From: JAITVB01 sp031553805
GTDB taxonomy: Bacteria > Bacteroidota > Bacteroidia > Bacteroidales > Rikenellaceae
NCBI GenBank assembly: GCA_031553805.1
Contig: JAVBLC010000005.1
Location: 62,001 to 126,000 of the forward strand
Direction of reading: 5' to 3'
DNA length: 64,000 bases
In this document: in pieces, positions 58,993-64,000 of the stretch
How the letters are laid out: every line of letters begins with the position of its first letter
Numbering within the stretch: the stretch's first letter is position 1
Notes under the pieces: generated by a model
The model's input: the letters and a program-made list of their open reading frames with translations, nothing else
The model's database searches: none
What the model was told of the DNA's origin: nothing
Program-made: the position numbers and the translations under genes

Positions 58993-59885
58993 GATATTTT
59001 TCGGCAATTTTTACAGTGGTTTTTGTCTTGTTTTTTGCGTGGGGATGCTCTCGAACGGCCAAAAAGCAGGAAAAACCGGCGATCAGTGTAAGCATCTTAC
59101 CTCTGCAATTCCTGGCAGATCAGATTTCTGGCGGTGATTTCGAAGTCAATGTGATCGTGCCACCCGGTTCTAATCCCGAAACATACGAACCTACACCGCA
59201 GCAGATGAAAGAGTTGGCTCATTCTTCGCTCTATTTTCAGATCGGGTTGATTGACTTTGAACAAGCTTTGACTGATGGCTTTCTGTTCGGGGTGCCTACC
59301 TTGCAGATTGTCAATCTCTCTCAAGGAGTGGAACTGATTACGGGCGATTGTGGACACACGCATAATATTGATAGTCAATCTGAAAGTCTTTCACATGGCA
59401 TTGATCCCCACCTGTGGCTTTCGCCCCGGATTGTCCGGATAATGACTGCTACGATCTGTTCTGAGCTTTGTCGCATACAGCCCGATTCGGCTCAGAAATA
59501 TCAACAAAACAAGGATGCGTTGACAAAAACCATTGATTCTATTGATCAATGTATTAGCCATATTTTCAGTAATATACCGTGCAAAAAATTTATCATATAC
59601 CACCCTGCCCTCACCTATTATGCCCGTGACTATAACCTGGAGCAGCTTTCGGTAGAAGAGGACGGCAAAGAGCCTTCGGCCGCCCATCTTAAGGAGCTAG
59701 TCGAAGTAGCAAAAAACAACAGACTGAATACCATTTTCTACCAGAAACAACTCAACAGCGCAGTGGTAAAAGCCCTTGCCGCAGAGGTCGGGCTGGCAAT
59801 GCAACCGATTGATCCTCTTGCCTATGAATGGAACGAAAATCTACTGAATATCAGTAGGCAATTATACGAGTCAATGCCCCAATAA
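58989..59885 (+). CDS. znuA: Zinc/manganese ABC transporter substrate-binding lipoprotein (ZnuA-like)
   Basis: This 298-residue lipoprotein (signal ending 'FFAWGCSRT', Cys at residue 20) is of the cluster A-I metal-binding family. 'SILPLQFLADQI' opens the first lobe. His, Asp and Glu candidates for metal sites are in 'PETYEPTPQQMKEL', 'GDCGHTHN' through 'GIDPHLWLSP', 'YHPALTYYARDY' and 'EEDGKEPSA' (the usual K-E-P-S). A short His-containing loop between the two lobes suggests zinc. It should deliver metal at the periplasmic face. The start overlaps msrC by four bases. The znuC ATPase follows, but no permease gene. Confidence 0.9.
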   Translation: MRYFSAIFTVVFVLFFAWGCSRTAKKQEKPAISVSILPLQFLADQISGGDFEVNVIVPPGSNPETYEPTPQQMKELAHSSLYFQIGLIDFEQALTDGFLFGVPTLQIVNLSQGVELITGDCGHTHNIDSQSESLSHGIDPHLWLSPRIVRIMTATICSELCRIQPDSAQKYQQNKDALTKTIDSIDQCISHIFSNIPCKKFIIYHPALTYYARDYNLEQLSVEEDGKEPSAAHLKELVEVAKNNRLNTIFYQKQLNSAVVKALAAEVGLAMQPIDPLAYEWNENLLNISRQLYESMPQ

Positions 59886-59891
59886 TCCGAC

Positions 59892-60665
59892 ATGGAAAAT
59901 CAAAAACCATTAGTTTCTCTAAAAAATCTTTCCGTGCACTATGAAGAGAAAGAGGTACTGCATCAGGTCAACCTGACAATCTGGGATCACGATTTTATCG
60001 GCATTATTGGCCCCAACGGCGGCGGAAAAACCACGTTGATCAAGGCCATTCTGAAAAACATACCTTACACAGGCAATGTCGATTACGGGCCTTATATCGA
60101 GGTTAACAACCGATGCCGAATCGGCTACCTCCCCCAGTTGAGTTCGATCGACAAGGCTTTTCCTATTTCGGTCCGTGAGGTGGTGCTTTCGGGGTTGCAA
60201 TCGACTAAAACGTTTCTTGGGCATTACACTTCTGATGATCGCCGTAAAGCAGAATCACTGCTTGATATGACAGGGATAATTCACCTACAAGACAGATCGA
60301 TAGGCGAATTATCCGGAGGAGAATCCCAGCGCATGATGCTCTGCCGTGCGTTGATTTCCGACCCTCGATTGCTAATCCTCGACGAGCCTAATAATTTTGT
60401 CGATAACCGTTTCGAGGGCGAGCTCTACGCTATTCTCCGCGAGTTGAGTCAGCGGATGGCCATCGTCGTCGTATCGCACGACATAGGAACAATCACCAGC
60501 TACATCAAGACCGTGGTGTGCGTCAACCGCACCGTCCACCGCCACAATTCGAACATCATAACGGCAGAACAATTAGCCAATTACAACTGCCCCCTCCAGG
60601 TGATTTCCCATGGCGAAGTGCCCCATACCGTACTGCTCCAGCATCCTCACCACCACGGCCATTAG
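59892..60665 (+). CDS. znuC: Metal ABC transporter ATP-binding protein (ZnuC-like)
   Basis: The 257-residue ABC ATPase has Walker A 'GPNGGGKTT' near residue 38, signature 'ELSGGESQRM', Walker B 'LLILDEP' and the H-loop 'VVVSHDIGT'. The C-terminus is His-rich ('LLQHPHHHGH'), as in ZnuC-type subunits. It follows the binding protein by six bases. No permease (ZnuB-type) gene follows: 76 bases later comes pepD. Either the permease is encoded elsewhere or the ATPase serves a permease shared with another system. Confidence 0.92.
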   Translation: MENQKPLVSLKNLSVHYEEKEVLHQVNLTIWDHDFIGIIGPNGGGKTTLIKAILKNIPYTGNVDYGPYIEVNNRCRIGYLPQLSSIDKAFPISVREVVLSGLQSTKTFLGHYTSDDRRKAESLLDMTGIIHLQDRSIGELSGGESQRMMLCRALISDPRLLILDEPNNFVDNRFEGELYAILRELSQRMAIVVVSHDIGTITSYIKTVVCVNRTVHRHNSNIITAEQLANYNCPLQVISHGEVPHTVLLQHPHHHGH

Positions 60666-60741
60666 CCCAAAAACTCCTGACGAGGGACGGATATTCGGGT
60701 TATTTTCTTAAATTGCAAATCAAATCAAAAAATCAAAAACA

Positions 60742-62202
60742 ATGGCAAATCCGATATTATCCCTTGAGCCCCAGGCGGTCTGGCGCCATTTCTACGCGAT
60801 TACACAGATTCCTCACCCGTCGAAACATGAGGAGCAGGTTCGCAATTACGTGGTCGACTTCGCAAAGAAAAACAATATCAACCACACCGTCGACAGTGCA
60901 GGCAACGTCATTCTACGCAAGCCCGCCACCCCCGGACTGGAAAGCCGTAAAGGCATTATCCTGCAGGCGCATCTCGACATGGTACCCCAGAAAAATAGCG
61001 ACAAAACGTTTGATTTCGAAAAAGATCCGCTGGCCCCATTCATCGACGGCGATTGGGTAAAGGCCGACGGCACGACCCTCGGTGCCGACAACGGCATTGG
61101 TGTGGCGGCGATCCTGGCTGTGATGGAGTCGACCACGCTCAAGCACGGCCCGCTCGAAGCGCTGCTGACGCTCGACGAAGAAACGGGAATGGCAGGCGCT
61201 TTCGGCCTCAAAGCCCGGGAACTGAACGGTGATATTTTGCTTAATCTCGATTCGGAAGACGAAGGTGAGCTCTATGTCGGTTGCGCCGGAGGACTTGATG
61301 CGAATATCGAGATGAGATATACAATGGAAGAATTTCCAGCTGGATACAAATCCTATGATATTTTCATAAAAGGACTGCGTGGCGGTCATTCGGGCCTCGA
61401 GATCATCTTGCAGCGAGCCAACGCGAATAAGCTGCTCGTTCGCTTCCTGAAATACGCCGACCGCCGGTTGGGCCTGCGCCTGGTGTCGATCGACGGCGGC
61501 GGCCTGCGCAACGCCATTCCGCGCGAAGCCAAAGCGACGGTGCTGGTGCCCGCAATGCACGAACAGGAATTCCTGAACGACGTCAAATCCTACGAAACCA
61601 CCTATAAAAAGGAATACGAAGCGGTCGAAGACGGAATAAACTTTACCGCTGCCGTCAGCCCCGAACCGACGCAGGTGATGGACATCGCCTCGCAGCGCAA
61701 GCTGGTCAATGCGGTCTACGCTTGCCCAAACGGCGTGATACGGATGAGCGATTCGATGCCGGGCCTGGTCGAAACGTCGATCAACGTGGGCCGCGTCGTT
61801 TCCGAAAACGGCATCGTCAAGATCGTGTGCCTGCTGCGCAGCTCGGTCAACAGTGCGAAGCATGACCTGGGCGAGATGGTATCGTCGGTTTTCGAACCGA
61901 CGGGCGCCGACATCAACCTGACAGGCGGCTACGACGGCTGGAACCCGAATATGGACTCGCCCATCCTGAAAACGATGCAGGCGACGTATCAAAAACTTTA
62001 CGGGAAAATTCCGGAAATCAAGGCGATCCACGCCGGACTGGAGTGCGGCATCATCGGTGGCGTCTATCCGAACCTCGACATGATCTCGTTCGGGCCGACG
62101 ATCCGGTTCCCACATTCGCCGGACGAGAAGGTGCTCGTCCCCTCGGTTGAAAAATTCTGGAAATTCCTGGCGACCACCTTAGAAGACGCACCAGCCAAAT
62201 AA
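60742..62202 (+). CDS. pepD: Aminoacyl-histidine dipeptidase PepD (carnosinase-like)
   Basis: This M20-family zinc peptidase cleaves Xaa-His dipeptides. The 486-residue protein has 'LQAHLDMVPQ' (His and Asp), 'TLGADNGIGVAAILA' (bridging Asp), 'DEETGMAGA' (catalytic Glu), 'NLDSEDEGELYVG' and 'FIKGLRGGHSGLEI'. The dimerisation insert is in the middle. It matches the length and order of Bacteroidota PepD. No promoter of full match was seen in the 76-base gap. A zinc enzyme next to a zinc transporter is suggestive but weak evidence for coupling. Confidence 0.95.
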   Translation: MANPILSLEPQAVWRHFYAITQIPHPSKHEEQVRNYVVDFAKKNNINHTVDSAGNVILRKPATPGLESRKGIILQAHLDMVPQKNSDKTFDFEKDPLAPFIDGDWVKADGTTLGADNGIGVAAILAVMESTTLKHGPLEALLTLDEETGMAGAFGLKARELNGDILLNLDSEDEGELYVGCAGGLDANIEMRYTMEEFPAGYKSYDIFIKGLRGGHSGLEIILQRANANKLLVRFLKYADRRLGLRLVSIDGGGLRNAIPREAKATVLVPAMHEQEFLNDVKSYETTYKKEYEAVEDGINFTAAVSPEPTQVMDIASQRKLVNAVYACPNGVIRMSDSMPGLVETSINVGRVVSENGIVKIVCLLRSSVNSAKHDLGEMVSSVFEPTGADINLTGGYDGWNPNMDSPILKTMQATYQKLYGKIPEIKAIHAGLECGIIGGVYPNLDMISFGPTIRFPHSPDEKVLVPSVEKFWKFLATTLEDAPAK

Positions 62203-62206
62203 CGAG

Positions 62207-63187
62207 ATGGTCATTGACACCGAAAACCGCTGGTTTGCCATTGTCAACCCCGTGGCCGGTGAAGGCCGGGGGTTGACCGATTGGCCCGTGATCAGCAAAT
62301 TGCTGCGTGACAACCACATCGCGTTCGACTTTGCGTTTTCAGAGAAGAAGTACCACGCCATCGAGCTGACGGTCGAAGCGGTCAATAACGGCTACCGCCG
62401 GATCATCATCGTTGGCGGCGACGGCACGATCCACGAAGTGATCAACGGCCTTTTTATTCAACAGGCCGTTTCGACGGCGAGCGTATTGCTTGCGGTGATC
62501 GCCGTCGGCACGGGCAACGACTGGATCCGGATGTTCGGTATCCCGCGCAAGTATACCGAAGCGATCCGGGCGATGGTCGAAGGCCACTCGTTCCTGCAGG
62601 ACGTGGGCGTCGTTTCCTATTACAAAAGCAATTTTCACCAGAAGCGCTATATGGCCAATGTGGCCGGCGTGGGGTTCGACGCGTTCGTCAATCGCAAGTA
62701 TAATGACCTGAAAGAAGAGGGGCGTCACGGCAAGTGGCTCTACATTTGGAGTTCGTTCAAAGCGGTACTGCGTTATTCGTCGACACGGGTGCGGGTGACG
62801 GTCGACGACCGGCAGGTGGTTGACGAGCCGGTCTACAGCGCGACGATCGGCATCGGTAAGTTCAACGGCGGCGGGATGCTCCAGGTGCCCGATGCTGTGG
62901 CCGACGACGGCCTGTTCGACCTGACGGTGATCCGCAAGATCAGTCGCCTGGGCGTGATCTGGAATTTTCGATCGCTTTATAACGGCCGGATTTACGAAAT
63001 TCCGAAAATTTCACTGAACCGCGGGCGCAAAATAAAGATCGAATCCTCTCCCGAGATTGCGATCGAGGTCGACGGAGAAGCGCTCGGCTACTCTCCTTTT
63101 GAATTTGAAGTAGTAGACCGCGCGGTGCAAGTGATCGTTTCCGAAAAGTTCTTCAAAGCCCTAAAGGCCGAAACTTCCAACGTATAA
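62207..63187 (+). CDS. Diacylglycerol kinase-family lipid kinase (YegS/DgkB type)
   Basis: This 326-residue cytosolic or membrane-associated kinase has the catalytic start 'FAIVNPVAGEGRG' and nucleotide loop 'IIIVGGDGTIHEVINGL' around residues 65-81. 'AVGTGNDWIRMFGIPRKY' and the C-terminal beta sandwich 'SPEIAIEVDGEALG' follow. It phosphorylates diacylglycerol, a sphingoid base or a related lipid; since Bacteroidales make sphingolipids, either is possible and sequence alone does not decide. It follows pepD by four bases, so it is cotranscribed. Confidence 0.9.
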   Translation: MVIDTENRWFAIVNPVAGEGRGLTDWPVISKLLRDNHIAFDFAFSEKKYHAIELTVEAVNNGYRRIIIVGGDGTIHEVINGLFIQQAVSTASVLLAVIAVGTGNDWIRMFGIPRKYTEAIRAMVEGHSFLQDVGVVSYYKSNFHQKRYMANVAGVGFDAFVNRKYNDLKEEGRHGKWLYIWSSFKAVLRYSSTRVRVTVDDRQVVDEPVYSATIGIGKFNGGGMLQVPDAVADDGLFDLTVIRKISRLGVIWNFRSLYNGRIYEIPKISLNRGRKIKIESSPEIAIEVDGEALGYSPFEFEVVDRAVQVIVSEKFFKALKAETSNV

Positions 63188-63204
63188 TAAAATTCAAAAA
63201 AACG

Positions 63205-63579
63205 ATGAAGAAAAGAATAAATACCTCCAACGCCCCGAAGGCTGTTGGTCCTTACAGTCAGGCGATCGAAGCCGGCGGCACGCTTTACGTTTCGGGACAA
63301 TTGCCCGTCGACCCGGCCACAGGCAATGTGCCCGACGCCGTCGAAGAACAAGCCGCCCAGGCGCTGACCAACCTGAAAGCGATCCTCGCGGAAGCGGGCT
63401 ACACGATGGACGACGTGGCCAAAACCACCGTCCTGCTCGACAATATGGACAACTTTGCGGCGGTCAACACGGTCTACGCCTCATTCTTCGCCGAACCGTT
63501 CCCTGCCCGCGCCTGCTACCAGGTGGCAAAATTGCCGCTGGGGGTGAAAGTCGAGATCGAAGCTATCGCCGCCAAATAA
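63205..63579 (+). CDS. ridA: Reactive intermediate/imine deaminase RidA
   Basis: RidA hydrolyses 2-aminoacrylate and related imines. The 124-residue trimeric protein has 'APKAVGPYSQAIEAGGTLYVSGQLPVDP' around residues 10-37 (key G-P-Y-S-Q-A and S-G-Q-x-P motifs). 'NLKAILAEAGYTMDDVAKTTV' follows, and the catalytic Arg in 'PARACYQVAKLPLGVKVEIEAIA' near the end. All hallmark residues of the active RidA subfamily are present. It lies 17 bases after the lipid kinase and before a repeat and a terminator. Confidence 0.95.
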   Translation: MKKRINTSNAPKAVGPYSQAIEAGGTLYVSGQLPVDPATGNVPDAVEEQAAQALTNLKAILAEAGYTMDDVAKTTVLLDNMDNFAAVNTVYASFFAEPFPARACYQVAKLPLGVKVEIEAIAAK

Positions 63580-63648
63580 GGAATTTAAATACTTACCTCG
63601 GTGAGCGGCGTTCTTGCACGGGGAAAATTTGTCAAAGCAAAGAGAATT

Positions 63649-63669
63649 TCCCTGTGCGGGGACGCACCG
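63649..63669 (+). repeat. Dispersed 21-nt repeat, copy 3
   Basis: Identical to the copy at 20423-20443; see there. It lies between the ridA stop and its terminator, so it would be at the end of the pepD-to-ridA mRNA. Confidence 0.8.
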
Positions 63670-63677
63670 CACCATAC

Positions 63678-63716
63678 AAAAAAATAACGGGACCCGGTGT
63701 GTTCCGTTATTTTTTT
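63678..63716 (+). terminator. Intrinsic terminator after ridA
   Basis: A 13-bp stem (63678-63690 with 63704-63716), extendable by three pairs including one G-U, ends in a run of seven T. Confidence 0.88.
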
Positions 63717-63765
63717 GTCCAAAGTCATATTTTGTCGTATCCCCGGGCCATTTTACAGTGAAAAA

Positions 63766-63797
63766 TTTCGTTTTCTTTCGTTTTTTTATTATTTTTG
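63766..63797 (+). promoter_or_regulatory. Bacteroidota-type promoter of the DapA-superfamily gene
   Basis: TTTC at 63766-63769 (one mismatch), a 20 bp spacer and TATTTTTG at 63790-63797 (exact). The leader is about 20 bases. Confidence 0.75.
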
Positions 63798-63822
63798 AGA
63801 AAATATTTTCTTATCCGAACTT

Positions 63823-64000
63823 ATGATTGCAAACCAATTTCCGCTGCGGGGCATCATCCCCCCGATGGTCACTCCCCTGATCGACAATGACACCCTCGAC
63901 AAAGCCGGCGTAGAACGCCTGATCGAGCACATGATCGCCGGGGGCATCCACGGCCTCTTCGTACTCGGAACCACCGGCGAAGCCCCCAGCCTGAGCTACG
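63823..64000 (+). CDS. DapA-superfamily aldolase/lyase, 3' end cut off by the window
   Basis: Only the first 59 residues are visible. They begin 'MIANQFPLRGIIPPMVTPL', continue with 'AGVERLIEHMIAGGIHGLFV' and reach 'LGTTGEAPSLSY', the nucleotide-free phosphate-binding block of the dihydrodipicolinate synthase/N-acetylneuraminate lyase superfamily (TIM-barrel Schiff-base aldolases). The opening 'GIIPPMVTPL' resembles the catabolic branch (sugar-acid lyases, NanA-like) more than true DapA, so a role in lysine synthesis should not be assumed despite lysC and lysA in the window. The catalytic Lys and Tyr lie beyond the edge. Confidence 0.85.
   Translation, partial: MIANQFPLRGIIPPMVTPLIDNDTLDKAGVERLIEHMIAGGIHGLFVLGTTGEAPSLSY

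Overview
The window looks like a chromosomal segment from a Bacteroidota bacterium, most likely order Bacteroidales. I lean towards a Rikenellaceae/Alistipes-like genome from the GC-rich coding sequence, but did not compute this. Support for the phylum includes many exact promoters of the Bacteroidota type (TTTG or TTG, 19-21 bp, TAnnTTTG). It also includes a glsA-glsB glycine-lipid pair, a MraY with an extra loop, a PurF paralogue without the glutaminase cysteine, and conserved Bacteroidales hypotheticals. Nearly all of the DNA is ordinary housekeeping sequence. I see no prophage, transposase, CRISPR array, rRNA or tRNA.

Layout. 1-9.2 kb: end of a Pro/Ala-rich protein, rsmI, a DUF389 membrane protein, ychF, a SIMPL protein, gltX, a 15-residue-repeat surface protein, a doubly broken TlpA-like thioredoxin lipoprotein, and a minus-strand envelope trio (YtxH, Holin-X, hypothetical). 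9.3-15.8 kb: an SGNH hydrolase, miaA running into a palindrome-rich intergenic region, folE, a PurF-like protein, an FMN reductase, and minus-strand deoC, a small 4Fe-4S protein and an acidic hypothetical. 16-22.3 kb: ligA, priA and the convergent glsA-glsB pair. 22.3-32.5 kb: a division and cell-wall cluster, rsmH-ftsL-ftsI-murE-mraY-murD-ftsW-murG, driven by a clear promoter and ended by a strong terminator. It lacks mraZ at the front and murC-ftsQ-ftsA-ftsZ at the back.

32.5-49.2 kb: a DUF4861 lipoprotein divergent from a DigH-like glycosidase, a B12/radical SAM protein, purC with a PhnP-like hydrolase, phoH, a beta-barrel protein, cardiolipin synthase, greA, an MFS transporter, a TPR protein, purA and an OmpA-type lipoprotein. 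49.2-53 kb: two inverted copies of a ~165 bp repeat, then an ACT-domain protein divergent from lysC-lysA. The lysC leader carries a palindrome, an exact promoter, a Thr/Lys-rich mini-ORF and a long hairpin, and is the best candidate here for an undescribed regulatory device. 53-64 kb: an M16 peptidase, uvrA, an AT-rich stretch with an HTH regulator, msrC with a zinc ABC transporter that has no permease gene beside it, pepD, a lipid kinase, ridA and the start of a DapA-superfamily gene.

The functional themes are cell-wall synthesis (the mur cluster, meso-DAP-type MurE, and lysC/lysA, whose pathway supplies DAP), membrane lipids (GlsA/GlsB, cardiolipin synthase, lipid kinase), and purine and pteridine metabolism (purA, purC, PurF-like, folE). 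Convergent genes are often separated by long perfect hairpin terminators. Intergenic gaps hold dispersed palindromic repeats.
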